Positions 7,442-15,653 of a DNA stretch of 46,131 nucleotides are shown piece after piece. The stretch comes from Clostridiales bacterium UBA5888. Lineage in GTDB: Bacteria; Bacillota; Clostridia; Oscillospirales; Oscillospiraceae. Position 1 is the stretch's first letter, and each line of letters begins with the position of its first letter. The position numbers were made by a program, and so were the translations under genes. The stretch covers positions 16,881 to 63,011 of the forward strand of contig DJEW01000034.1 in the NCBI GenBank assembly GCA_002431965.1. Reading direction: 5' to 3'. Under the pieces are notes generated by a model. It saw only the letters and a program-made list of their open reading frames with translations. It had not been told where the DNA came from and made no database searches.

Positions 7442-8773
7442 TTAAGGAAGGAAGGGAAAGGCATACATGAAGAGAGCGCATACGACAGTGCCGCAGAAAG
7501 TGCCTACTGTGGTTGACACAAACATCGGAGGATAGCCTTCCTTCATATCCAAGTCTGCAATTCCAAGATTTATGATGATTGCGGTACCATATGGCAGAGT
7601 GTCCACGATGGAGCAGGCAAAGCAGGAAACCCTGTGTATAAACGCAGCGGAAAGCCCGGCTTCCTGACATCTGGCAGCGACCAACGGAATGCCAACACGT
7701 ATGGCCGAAGACGATGATGATGTGAGCGCGGCAACAAGGCTGATGGCAATAATGAGAATCAAAACAGGGGACATATTCATAGCAAAAATGCCGTCCAGCA
7801 TACTCTGAAATTCCGGCAGAGACTTAACGATGGTTGTAAAGCCTACGATTGATCCTACGGCGCTGACAGGACCGAATGCCATGCTTCCTGCTGCGGTGCA
7901 GCTGTCGATGATTTCATTTCGCCGGCTGCCGTTCTTGAGAGGAATGTACATGAAAAACAGCGCTAGAGACATAAGCCAAGCTATAATTGTTGCAGAAAAT
8001 ATGTTGACGGAAAAAACGTTGAACAGTACCACCAGCGTCAGCAAAGGTATCAGCGCGACAAGTGCGTTGGGGCGCGCTTGACTTTCTGCGACGACGACAT
8101 CCTTGGGACCATATTTGAATACTTCTCCTTTTGCAACAGCTTTTTTGATCATAATGGTGGTAAGGAGCGTGGTGACAAATATCTCTGTGATAACAGCGGC
8201 AATACCGCCGCAAAGCCCGGCGTAGGAGGTGGTTCCAAGTGCATCCATGGCAAGAATATTGACAACCTCTGCCGATCCCGGACCGGACATCGCAAATGTG
8301 TATACGCCGCAGGACAGAATGCCCATAACGAAACGTTTTGGCACACCTGCACGTTCCATAAGGCGAAGCGCTATCGGATACATTGCGATCAAAGTGACGA
8401 GAGAGTTCATGCCACAGTAGGCGAGAACACCGCTGGCAGCCACCATGGTCAGAATGCAGGAAACGTATCTGCGCGTAGGTGAGGTGCCGTCTTTGAAAAG
8501 AGCATTTGCCATTGCATCACCGATTGCGTTTACCGCACCGGAACGGTTATATATCTGCGCAAGAAGACTTCCGGAGAATATTACAGGGAACAATGACTTG
8601 AACATGGTACAGAAGCCTTCAAAATACAGATCTGTCATGCTTTCCCCATATGGAAGTCCGTTCGTGAAGATTACAACGGCTGATGCGGCAAGCCCTACCA
8701 TAAGAGGACTCCAGCGACGTATCATCAGCGTGATAACTACAGCAAGCCCGAGAAATATACTGATATATCCCAT
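7442..8773 (-). CDS. GntP-family (gluconate/organic acid:H+) permease
   Basis: A 443-residue protein with 11-13 hydrophobic segments and few charged residues. The organisation matches the GntP/CitMHS-like ion-transporter group: an N-terminal ILGLAVV-type helix, a central SGPGSAEVVNILAMDALG and a C-terminal LTSSSSSAIRVGIPLVA (a re-entrant, serine-rich substrate motif). Imports a small carboxylate such as a sugar acid or hydroxy acid; the substrate is not deducible. Last gene of the four-gene minus-strand operon, 99 bp after the SDR gene, with a hairpin between them. AGGTG precedes the ATG. Confidence 0.75.
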   Translation of the reverse strand: MGYISIFLGLAVVITLMIRRWSPLMVGLAASAVVIFTNGLPYGESMTDLYFEGFCTMFKSLFPVIFSGSLLAQIYNRSGAVNAIGDAMANALFKDGTSPTRRYVSCILTMVAASGVLAYCGMNSLVTLIAMYPIALRLMERAGVPKRFVMGILSCGVYTFAMSGPGSAEVVNILAMDALGTTSYAGLCGGIAAVITEIFVTTLLTTIMIKKAVAKGEVFKYGPKDVVVAESQARPNALVALIPLLTLVVLFNVFSVNIFSATIIAWLMSLALFFMYIPLKNGSRRNEIIDSCTAAGSMAFGPVSAVGSIVGFTTIVKSLPEFQSMLDGIFAMNMSPVLILIIAISLVAALTSSSSSAIRVGIPLVAARCQEAGLSAAFIHRVSCFACSIVDTLPYGTAIIINLGIADLDMKEGYPPMFVSTTVGTFCGTVVCALFMYAFPFLP

Positions 8774-8815
8774 AATTACACCTATTCGTTTTTAAATTAA
8801 CAGTACATACGCTGT

Positions 8816-8844
8816 ATTCAGCGCTGCATTGAGCAGCGCTGAAT
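8816..8844 (-). terminator. Intercistronic hairpin between the SDR and permease genes
   Basis: ATTCAGCGCTGC and GCAGCGCTGAAT are exactly complementary around a 5-nt loop. On the minus strand only a diffuse AT-rich stretch follows. It may reduce or uncouple expression of the permease from the upstream enzymes. Confidence 0.5.
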
Positions 8845-8872
8845 ATGTATTGCTGTACAGCGCCAGAGTACA

Positions 8873-9625
8873 TCAGACCATTGTTGTGCCGCCGTTCATG
8901 GATACGACCTGCCCCGTAATAAAATCGGAAGCAAGGAAATAACGGACAATATGATGCATCTCAGTCACTTCTCCGGCACGCTGCAGCGGGCAGCCCTTGG
9001 TGCGACTTTCCATGAGCACAGGGTCAATCCGCACAGCGTCCCAGTACATATCCGTCTTGTGCGAGCCGGGAGCAATTGCGTTGACCTGAATGTTGTACGG
9101 ACCAAGGTCGATAGCCTGCGCCTGTGTCATGCCGCGTATGGCAAATTTAGACGCTGAGTAGGCAATGGAGCCCTTCGCGGCGCGCAGACCGGCGGCAGAG
9201 CACAGATGGATTATTTTGCCAAAGTGATTTGCGATCATGAGGTCGCAGAAGAAGCGAGTCATATAAAAAGTGCCTTTGACGTTGACGTCGATCACGTCAC
9301 AGAACACCTTGGGGTTGATAAGCTCTGAGCTGCAGTTGGTGTAGATGCCGGCGTTGTTGACAAGCACCTGAAGATTTGTGCCCATGTTTTCTTCTGCCCA
9401 TCTGCGGAATGCAACAACTTCGTCCATGTTTTCAATGGCAAGCTGATAGCTCTCTACGCGCACGCCGAACTGCTCCTCAAGAGATTTTGCAACGGATTCA
9501 CACTTTTCTCTGTTGGATTTGTAAGTTATGATAAGATCGTACCCTTCGCGTGCTATTTCCTCGGCAATGGCTGCGCCGAGACCACGGGATGCACCTGTGA
9601 CAATCGCGTACTTTTTTTCGCTCAT
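8873..9625 (-). CDS. Short-chain dehydrogenase/reductase (classical SDR)
   Basis: A 250-residue NAD(P)-dependent oxidoreductase. The cofactor motif TGASRGLGAAIAEE is at about residues 10-23, NNAG at about 90, the catalytic Ser in LCSAAGLRAAKG and YSASK (Tyr/Lys) at about 155-160. The C-terminus VSMNGGTTMV is also typical. Oxidises an alcohol or reduces a ketone on an unknown substrate. GGAGGAG precedes the ATG. It sits between the MFS gene (25 bp upstream) and the permease in the lower-GC operon, so it probably acts on the same compound as the flavoenzyme. Confidence 0.9.
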   Translation of the reverse strand: MSEKKYAIVTGASRGLGAAIAEEIAREGYDLIITYKSNREKCESVAKSLEEQFGVRVESYQLAIENMDEVVAFRRWAEENMGTNLQVLVNNAGIYTNCSSELINPKVFCDVIDVNVKGTFYMTRFFCDLMIANHFGKIIHLCSAAGLRAAKGSIAYSASKFAIRGMTQAQAIDLGPYNIQVNAIAPGSHKTDMYWDAVRIDPVLMESRTKGCPLQRAGEVTEMHHIVRYFLASDFITGQVVSMNGGTTMV

Positions 9626-9650
9626 ATAAAAATCTCCTCCGGCGAATGAA

Positions 9651-11090
9651 TCAATCTGCTTTTTTCTTGTCTCTCAGAGAAACGGTGAGAATAGTCATGA
9701 TGACTGCGGCGGTAAAGCTGCCCCAGAACAGTCCCTTTATGCCAAGCCCAAGATCCCCGGTGCTTGCAGTGACGGTATTCATGATCAGCTGTAAAATGGC
9801 AAGACCCACGGAGCCGCCGAACGTGATGCCCATGTAAACCAAGGAGGTTGCCATACCAATGTCTGCGGTGTCCACATATTCGGCTGCGGCATCATATATC
9901 GTTGTGGTTGTTATGGCGTTGCCGACGCCGTAGCATGCGGCGATGAGGTTCATGATGGTCAAGTGCTCGCCTACAGTAGGTGCAAGCCAGAAGGCCAGAA
10001 TGCCGATGACAATCATGCAGACGAATGAACTGAACACTAGAACCTTCTTAGGCTTGAGCCCATTGATGCGGCTTATGACGAATGTGAAGAAGAGTGTTAC
10101 AAGATAGATCAGAGAGAAAGGCAGACCGGAAGCGGTTGCGGAGGTTCCGCCAATCTTTTGAAGATAAAGAGAAAGAAAGTTGACTGGCGCCATATTCACA
10201 ATGCATCCGAACACAGCAATGAAAAAGAGCTTTGTGAAGTTGGCATTGCGCTTATACAGATCCATCGGTAGCAGTGCTGATGTGCCTTTGCGGTTTTCAA
10301 TCACCAGCAAGCTGACAAGAGAGGAGACAACGATCAGAAGACCGATGACGATGATGGGGCTTGACCATCCGAGAGTGTTGCCCAACGTGCACACCAATGT
10401 GGCGACGGCAATAAAGAGGATGAAAAGGGCGCATCCGGCGCTGTCAAAGGGCGTATCCTTATAAAAACGGTTTTTTGTGTCTTTGGGACAGCAAATGGCA
10501 AAAATGGCAAGTCCGGCAAGGTGAAAAGCGAAGATTGTCCAGAAGGTGGAGCGCCAGCCAAAGTGGTCGACCAAGAGACCGGCAACTGTAGGTCCGATTA
10601 TGTTTGTTACGCTGTAAGTTACACCGCGGTAGCCTACCCACTTTTTACGGTCGGCACTGGGCCAGATCAGATTAAGCGAGGACAGCTCCTGACCGCAAAT
10701 CAATCCACAGCCAACGCCGTAGAAAACACGGATGATCAGAAAAACGATGATGTTGGGGGCAAGCATGGTGAGTATATCACAAACCAGAACAATAAGCAGA
10801 CCGGCGATGATCGTCTTTTTCAAGCCGGTTTTCGCGGAGATACGAACAACTATCAGCGTGACAATCGTCATCGCAACTGTCATCAGAGAGTTGCCGGCGG
10901 AATAGAGGTTTGCCGAGTAGGTCCAGTTTTCGACTATCTTGGGGAGTGCCACGCTGTACGAACGGAAGCTGAAGTTGCAGCCGAATACAGCGATGAAGAG
11001 AGCGATGCAGACCAGCGCTCTTTTGCGCGGATCAATAAATATGCCTACATCTTCCTCTACAGCAGGGTTTTTTAAAGAATTTTCTGCCAT
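9651..11090 (-). CDS. MFS transporter, 14-TM DHA2-like
   Basis: A 479-residue major facilitator with about 14 hydrophobic helices. RISAKTGLKKTIIAG around residues 84-98 corresponds to the cytoplasmic motif A loop, and GPTVAGLLVDHFGWRSTFW is the motif C-like region of 14-TM drug:H+ antiporter-type carriers. It could import the operon's substrate or export a product. A similar set of MFS, enoate-reductase-like flavoprotein and SDR occurs in bile-acid (bai) operons, but orthology is not claimed here. AAAGGAG precedes the ATG; 46 bp after the flavoenzyme gene. Confidence 0.85.
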   Translation of the reverse strand: MAENSLKNPAVEEDVGIFIDPRKRALVCIALFIAVFGCNFSFRSYSVALPKIVENWTYSANLYSAGNSLMTVAMTIVTLIVVRISAKTGLKKTIIAGLLIVLVCDILTMLAPNIIVFLIIRVFYGVGCGLICGQELSSLNLIWPSADRKKWVGYRGVTYSVTNIIGPTVAGLLVDHFGWRSTFWTIFAFHLAGLAIFAICCPKDTKNRFYKDTPFDSAGCALFILFIAVATLVCTLGNTLGWSSPIIVIGLLIVVSSLVSLLVIENRKGTSALLPMDLYKRNANFTKLFFIAVFGCIVNMAPVNFLSLYLQKIGGTSATASGLPFSLIYLVTLFFTFVISRINGLKPKKVLVFSSFVCMIVIGILAFWLAPTVGEHLTIMNLIAACYGVGNAITTTTIYDAAAEYVDTADIGMATSLVYMGITFGGSVGLAILQLIMNTVTASTGDLGLGIKGLFWGSFTAAVIMTILTVSLRDKKKAD

Positions 11091-11136
11091 TTGTTTTTCT
11101 CCTTTTTTATATTTTCTCTCACTGATCCGCGATTTG

Positions 11137-13059
11137 TTATTCTAATACGCGGATATAATGATAAGCCTGATGAATAGCGTCGATGACCTTGCCGGGCTTT
11201 ACGTTGTCACCCACCTGTACGCATTCGATACCGGCAGACTTTATCGCCTGGTAAAGGCTGTGGTCAGCCCTGAAGCCGGCGGCGAATACTACGCTGTCAC
11301 ATGCGATTTTTTCTTTCGCACCGTCTCTTTCAACGATAACGCCGTCATCCAGAATCTCGGTGAGTTTGGTGCTGCAAAGAATGGCTGTGCCGGAATGCTC
11401 CACCAGATAGCGGATGTTCTGATCGTTTGCGACAAAATGATCTGCCGTGCGGAGAATATCGTCCAGCAGCTCAACCATGGTGACATCCTTGCCCTGGAGT
11501 CGAAGCTCACTGGAAAGCTCACAGCCTACCTCACCGCCGCCGACAACCACAATGCGCTGCCCGACTTCTTTCTCTTTGAGAAGCACCGGCACGGCAGTGG
11601 ACACATTTGGCTTGTCAGCGCCGGGAATGGGGATCATAACCGGGTCTGCGCCGGATGCTACTACCACGAAATCCGGGTCAAACGCCTGAACACTCTCCAA
11701 TGTGGCCTCTTTTCCCAACTGAAGGTCTATAGCATTCTTCTTCACCTGCCTGATAAGGTACTCAACCTGATCCTTGACGTCAGCCTTGAATCGGGGGGCG
11801 CCCGCAGCTGCCATTATGCCGCCCATACGCTGATTTTTTTCCCAAAGAGTGACTTCAAATCCGCGCTGGGCTGCACTGATGGCGGCCTTCATGCCACCGG
11901 GACCGGCACCTATGACAAGAACGCGCTTTTTCTCCTGCGCGGGAGTAAGCTCGTACTCGTTCTCGTGCATGCACAAGGGGTTTACGGCACAAGGTCTTGC
12001 ACGACCCTTCATGGCGTTGAAGTGACATTCACCACAGCCGATGCATGGGTTTATTTCATCCAGCCTACCTTTTTTGACCTTGTTTGCCCAATGCGGGTCG
12101 GCGATCATACCATGACCAATGGCAACAAGATCAACAATGCCGTTTTGAAGAGCTTCTTCCGCCACGTCCGCATGATTGAGCTTGCCGTGAGCCATCAATG
12201 GCAGATTGCCGATAACGTCCCGAACCTTTGCTGCAGCGTCCAGATCGAAGCCAACAGGCTGGTAAACACTGCTGACCATGCGCCAGCGGCAGGAATAAGC
12301 GCCGCGCCCAAAGTGGATCATATCAATCTTTCCGGAATCGGCCAGCGCCTTCGCAATTGCCAGCCCCTCTTCAAGAGGACGTTCCTCGTCATCTATGCTG
12401 TCGAGCGTCATCTTGACTGCGATGGGGTAATCCTTGCCGCAGGCATCGCGGACGGCATCGACAATTTCCATCATAAAGCGCATACGGTTTTCAAGAGAGC
12501 CGCCATACTCATCCGTTCGGTGATTCCACTTGGCTGAATTGAACTGGTCAATGAGGTATCCGCCATAGGCGTGGATCTCGATGATGTCAACTCCGGCATC
12601 CTTTGCAAGCTTTGCAGACTCGCCCATGGACTTTACAAGACGCTTAACACCGTCTGTGGGCATTTCACGGCAGATCAGATCGGGCTTGTAGTAGTTGGGA
12701 CACGGACTGGAAGAATAAGGAGGCGTATGGGGGCCGATCCAGTTCATCCGACCAATTCCCGGAGACAGCTGGATGCCGAATTTCGCACCGTAGCAATGTA
12801 CTCGTTCGGCGACCATATGCAGCATATAAACGTCTTTAACGTTGGTCAGCTTCTGGCACGGTGACGGTTCGAATTCAGTAGAAGATACCACTGCGCCTGT
12901 AAGTATCAGACCTGCGCCGCCTCTGGCCCGTTCACCATAGAAGTTGACATCACGCATATTGAATCCGTTGGTGTGATCTGTGGTTGTGCCCATTGGGGCC
13001 AGAACCACTCTGTTTTTTAATGTCATCGATCCGATTTTTATTTCATCGAATAGTTTCAT
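11137..13059 (-). CDS. Fe-S flavin NADH:enoate/2,4-dienoyl-CoA reductase-type oxidoreductase
   Basis: A 640-residue modular enzyme. The old-yellow-enzyme TIM barrel (about 1-330) begins KLFDEIKIGSMTLKNRVVLA and contains IHAYGGYLIDQF followed by NHRTDEYGGSLENRM. A [4Fe-4S] cysteine cluster (CIGCGEC, then a Cys 12 residues on in RPCAVNPLC) follows, and then FAD/NAD(P) domains (VLVIGAGPGGMKAA and VVVGGGEVGCELS). Relatives reduce activated C=C bonds: FadH, 2-enoate reductase, BaiCD/BaiH. The usual HGYL motif reads GGYL here, closer to the FadH type. The substrate is unknown. I set the start at 13059, where AGGAGG lies at the right distance; the longer frame from 13170 runs through the intergenic region. 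First gene of the operon, divergent from a TetR remnant. Confidence 0.9.
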   Translation of the reverse strand: MKLFDEIKIGSMTLKNRVVLAPMGTTTDHTNGFNMRDVNFYGERARGGAGLILTGAVVSSTEFEPSPCQKLTNVKDVYMLHMVAERVHCYGAKFGIQLSPGIGRMNWIGPHTPPYSSSPCPNYYKPDLICREMPTDGVKRLVKSMGESAKLAKDAGVDIIEIHAYGGYLIDQFNSAKWNHRTDEYGGSLENRMRFMMEIVDAVRDACGKDYPIAVKMTLDSIDDEERPLEEGLAIAKALADSGKIDMIHFGRGAYSCRWRMVSSVYQPVGFDLDAAAKVRDVIGNLPLMAHGKLNHADVAEEALQNGIVDLVAIGHGMIADPHWANKVKKGRLDEINPCIGCGECHFNAMKGRARPCAVNPLCMHENEYELTPAQEKKRVLVIGAGPGGMKAAISAAQRGFEVTLWEKNQRMGGIMAAAGAPRFKADVKDQVEYLIRQVKKNAIDLQLGKEATLESVQAFDPDFVVVASGADPVMIPIPGADKPNVSTAVPVLLKEKEVGQRIVVVGGGEVGCELSSELRLQGKDVTMVELLDDILRTADHFVANDQNIRYLVEHSGTAILCSTKLTEILDDGVIVERDGAKEKIACDSVVFAAGFRADHSLYQAIKSAGIECVQVGDNVKPGKVIDAIHQAYHYIRVLE

Positions 13060-13094
13060 GACACGCTGCCTCCTAAAAACTGAGTTTAAAATTG

Positions 13095-13123
13095 TTGACG
13101 TTTGCCACGTTTGGATGTAAAAT
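13095..13123 (+). promoter_or_regulatory. Sigma-A promoter facing the TetR remnant
   Basis: TTGACG at 13095-13100, 17 bp, TAAAAT at 13118-13123. It points at the truncated regulator gene and lies between it and the divergent flavoenzyme operon. No convincing promoter for the operon itself could be picked out. Confidence 0.6.
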
Positions 13124-13155
13124 ACCAATGTTACTGCGATGTAGAGTTGGTAACA
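13123..13155. promoter_or_regulatory. Possible regulator operator (nested inverted repeats)
   Basis: TACCAA (13123-13128) is mirrored by TTGGTA (13147-13152), and TGTTAC (13129-13134) by GTAACA (13150-13155). Wide-spaced half-sites between two divergent genes, one a TetR remnant, suggest an old operator, but the arms are short and overlap. Confidence 0.3.
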
Positions 13156-13454
13156 CAGATTACGGACCAAACATCATTCGTCAGATTTATGTCCACATGG
13201 TTCAGGGAAAGACGGAAGAAAAGTTTCCGTATACTATGTATCTTTATAATATGGTTGTAAATACTATAGAAAACGCGAAGCGTGCTGGAGAAATTTCCAA
13301 CCCTCTGCCCGCGGAAGATATAGCGTTTGCCCTGTATCACAGTTTTCGCAGCGTAACTATCACGTGGGCCACAGAAGACGGGGCCTTTGATTTGGTGGAC
13401 GCTTTCCGGCGTGTGTTTGATGCAGTACTGGGCATGAAGGCGGAGACAAAATGA
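13128..13454 (+). pseudogene. TetR-family regulator remnant, HTH domain missing
   Basis: About 108 residues. From IYVHMVQGKTEEKF to the end (FDLVDAFRRVFDAVLGM) it looks like the ligand-binding C-terminal half of a TetR regulator, with amphipathic helices and WATEDGAFDLVDAFRRVFDA as the last helix. The roughly 60-residue N-terminal helix-turn-helix is absent, and the region upstream is only promoter. There is no ribosome binding site; the only upstream in-frame ATG (13128) sits where the transcript would start. An internal deletion removing the leader and DNA-binding domain explains this best. If translated at all, the product could not bind DNA. Alternative: an unusual leaderless ligand-binding protein. 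Confidence 0.65.
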
Positions 13455-13456
13455 AC

Positions 13457-13493
13457 AAAGAGGCGGTCGTCCTTGCCGGATGACCGCCTCTTT
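13457..13493. terminator. Bidirectional terminator between TetR remnant and coaX
   Basis: AAAGAGGCGGTC and GACCGCCTCTTT are perfectly complementary. The A/T flanks serve both the plus-strand remnant and the minus-strand coaX gene. Confidence 0.85.
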
Positions 13494-13520
13494 ATAGTAT
13501 GGTTCTCTTATGCAGCAGCC

Positions 13521-14291
13521 CTACCTGCCGCAGTTTTTCTTATACAGTATCCACAGCCCTTTGAGCAGCAGATCGTTGTCGCAGAGTATCTCATGACGGC
13601 AGTACGGTGTGACGAACTGCGCGATGCCGCCGGTTGCAACCAGCGTGCATTTTTCACCCAGCTCTGCCTCCATGCGCTCTATCATGCCATCTATCATCGC
13701 CGCAGTGCCGAATACGGCGCCGGAGCGCATCGAATCGACAGTGTTTGTCGCAATGCATTTTTTCGGCGCGGTTATGGAGATTTCGGGCAGAAGGCTTGCC
13801 CCGGCGCTGAGCGCCGAATATGACAGCTTCACCCCGGGGATTATTGCCCCACCGAGGTACGAGCCTTTTCCGTCCACTGCAACGATGGTGGTGGCAGTGC
13901 CCATGTCCAGCACGATGCACGGCGTGCCGTAGCAGCCCATAGCCGCCACGCTGCCGATGACGATGTCGCCTGCAAGCGTGCCGGGATCGTCGATGCGCAC
14001 GTTCAGCCCGGTTTTCATCCCTGGACCTACCATCATGCACTCGTGCCCGGTGACGAATTTTATTGCCCGCTGCAGCCGCCCAGTGACGGGAGGCACTACG
14101 GAGGACATGATCGCCCCTTCAAAGCCGGTCGGGTCAATGCCGTAGATATCAAGAATATCCTTGACCTTTATGACGTATTCGTCCGCGGTCATGTTTGCGT
14201 CGGTCTGAATGCGGACGATGTTCAGAATATCACCGTTTTCAATACAGCCGAGGACAATGTTGGTGTTGCCGACGTCGATTGCGAGTATCAT
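13521..14291 (-). CDS. coaX: Type III pantothenate kinase
   Basis: Phosphorylates pantothenate, the first step of coenzyme A synthesis, in the cytoplasm. The 256 residues begin MILAIDVGNTNIVLGCIENG (phosphate 1 motif DVGNTNI). The middle has LDMGTATTIVAVD, then GGAIIPGVKLSYSAL, and the C-terminal part has LVATGGIAQ, all typical of CoaX. The start is the ATG at 14291, which overlaps the stop of the upstream ECF gene by 4 nt (ATGA). A longer in-frame reading to 14663 is antisense-like sequence within that gene. This coupling suggests the transporter supplies pantothenate. Confidence 0.95.
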   Translation of the reverse strand: MILAIDVGNTNIVLGCIENGDILNIVRIQTDANMTADEYVIKVKDILDIYGIDPTGFEGAIMSSVVPPVTGRLQRAIKFVTGHECMMVGPGMKTGLNVRIDDPGTLAGDIVIGSVAAMGCYGTPCIVLDMGTATTIVAVDGKGSYLGGAIIPGVKLSYSALSAGASLLPEISITAPKKCIATNTVDSMRSGAVFGTAAMIDGMIERMEAELGEKCTLVATGGIAQFVTPYCRHEILCDNDLLLKGLWILYKKNCGR

Positions 14292-14893
14292 TGGCTTTTC
14301 CTGCCTTTTGCATATCTGATTATCGCGGTGATACCGGAGGAGAGCACCAGGTTGACCGCAAGCTCCACAAGGAAGTTTATGCCTGTCAGCCCGAAGATGA
14401 CATAGTACAAAAGCCCCTGCCCGCTTGCCCAGCTCTCCAGCGCGGATGTGAAGAACAAAAGCATGCCGATAATGAAAACCCCGGTGTTGACCACCGGGCA
14501 CACGATACCGGCAGCGACCACGCCAATATGGCGGTTCTTCTTCTCTATGGCGCCGTACACAAGACCCGCGCACCAGCCCGCCGCGATTCCCTTGCCTATA
14601 CAGACAAGAATGCACGCGACCGGCGCGATGCCCATAAGGTACATGACCGTGCCGCCGTCCCAACCCGCGAGACCGCCCACGAGCGTGACAAGCCCGAACA
14701 CGCCGCCGAGGATCGCGCCCGCACCAGCGCCGTACATCGCCGCGCCGATGATGATCGGCGCGAGCGCAAGCGTAATCGGGAACGGACCGAAGCGCACGAA
14801 GTTGCCCAAAACTGTCAGGACGGCGATGACCGCCGCCATCAGGCTCATTCCCGTCATACGGCGGACAGAGCCGGTGGATGCTGCTTTACTCAT
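14288..14893 (-). CDS. ECF transporter substrate-binding S component, probably for pantothenate
   Basis: A 201-residue protein with about six hydrophobic helices and the S-component pattern (MSLMAAVIAVLTVLGNFV, then LALAPIIIGAAMYGAGAGAI). It needs a shared ECF energising module (EcfA/A'/T) encoded elsewhere. Overlap with coaX by ATGA points to pantothenate (PanT-like) as the ligand; this is context-based inference. The start at 14893 (MSKAAST) has AGGAGG 9 nt upstream. The ATG-like codon at 14917 would place that site inside the gene. Confidence 0.8.
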   Translation of the reverse strand: MSKAASTGSVRRMTGMSLMAAVIAVLTVLGNFVRFGPFPITLALAPIIIGAAMYGAGAGAILGGVFGLVTLVGGLAGWDGGTVMYLMGIAPVACILVCIGKGIAAGWCAGLVYGAIEKKNRHIGVVAAGIVCPVVNTGVFIIGMLLFFTSALESWASGQGLLYYVIFGLTGINFLVELAVNLVLSSGITAIIRYAKGRKSQ

Positions 14894-14949
14894 ATTAGAT
14901 TTACCTCCTGCTGTCACTCCCTCGAAAAATGGGGATGTGGCGCACGTTT

Positions 14950-14978
14950 ATAGTAATATGGCTCTGCGCAAATGTCAA
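14950..14978 (-). promoter_or_regulatory. Sigma-A promoter for the ECF-coaX pair
   Basis: On the minus strand: consensus TTGACA (plus 14973-14978), 17 bp, TACTAT (plus 14950-14955). An 8-bp inverted repeat GGCTCTGC (14960-14967) / GCAGAGCC (14988-14995) straddles the -35 and could bind a regulator. Confidence 0.7.
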
Positions 14979-15061
14979 CATAAAAATGCAGAGCCGCGGA
15001 TTTGATGTACCTGTTCCTTTTCCCGCGCCTACTGCATCATAGTGCGGCATACTGCACCGGA

Positions 15062-15475
15062 TCACTTTTTCGGCGTATACTCCGGCGCGGCGAAGCGGAC
15101 GGGGGTGCGCTCAAACACATCGTCAAACGCGGCAGTGAGGATAAAATCCGTCTTCTCCTCACGCGTCAGACCCTCCGGCTGAGGCTTGACGAAAAGGCGG
15201 ACGCTCTGCCCGCCGGCGCGGTCATAGAAATTGAACGCGGTATCTCCGGTCTCGCGCAGCTCGATATTCTTGTTGCCCATCGTTGTGCCGAACACCGACT
15301 GTATGCCGTCAAGATAGCATGCGCGCTGCTCGGCAATGCAGTACAGCCCGCGGATGCCGCGTTCGACATTTAGAATGTTCAGTGCCTCCGCTGCGGCGCG
15401 AACGCCGATGGCAAGCCCGGGGCAGTAGTGCCCGTGCAGATCTCCCGCTTTTTTGTACAGCTCTTTTATATCCAT
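15062..15475 (-). CDS. FmdE-domain protein
   Basis: A 137-residue soluble protein. LHGHYCPGLAIGVRAA near residues 12-27 is the His/Cys signature of the FmdE family (a domain found at subunit E of formylmethanofuran dehydrogenase and in many stand-alone bacterial proteins). IAEQRACYLDGIQSVFGTTMGNK follows the family pattern. It lacks the C-terminal zinc-finger extension seen in some members. Its function is unknown; stand-alone homologues are often guessed to be metal- or molybdopterin-related. I prefer ATG 15475 over the upstream TTG because GGAGG lies 8 nt before it. Confidence 0.8.
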   Translation of the reverse strand: MDIKELYKKAGDLHGHYCPGLAIGVRAAAEALNILNVERGIRGLYCIAEQRACYLDGIQSVFGTTMGNKNIELRETGDTAFNFYDRAGGQSVRLFVKPQPEGLTREEKTDFILTAAFDDVFERTPVRFAAPEYTPKK

Positions 15476-15543
15476 GCTCAAGCCTCCGTCTTATGGCATG
15501 CCCGCGCGGCTCTCGCGCTCACGCCGCTGTTGACCATGCCGCC

Positions 15544-15567
15544 ATTATAGCATATTCTGCGCAGATG
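15544..15567 (-). promoter_or_regulatory. Extended -10 promoter for the FmdE gene
   Basis: On the minus strand: TGCTATAAT (perfect TATAAT at plus 15544-15549 with extended TGN). No good -35 is seen at 17 bp. Confidence 0.5.
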
Positions 15568-15584
15568 TGCACGCATTTTTGCGG

Positions 15585-15613
15585 TTGAACGGACGTGCGG
15601 CGCGCGGTATAAT
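15585..15613 (+). promoter_or_regulatory. Sigma-A promoter for the RNA methyltransferase
   Basis: TTGAAC at 15585-15590, 17 bp, TATAAT at 15608-15613. Confidence 0.75.
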
Positions 15614-15653
15614 AAGGACAGAAGACCGCACAGCGGGAAGTGAGGGAGCAGCA

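Noticed and set aside
11158..12537. 459-codon plus-strand frame over the flavoenzyme gene
   Set aside because: No domain pattern and no ribosome site; the minus strand encodes a complete, motif-rich enzyme.
7145..13500. Attachment-site duplication of the tRNA-Ser 3' end at the right edge of the island
   Set aside because: I looked near 13440-13520 for a repeat of the tRNA 3' end and found none; no integrase gene is present, so excision or integration is not claimed.
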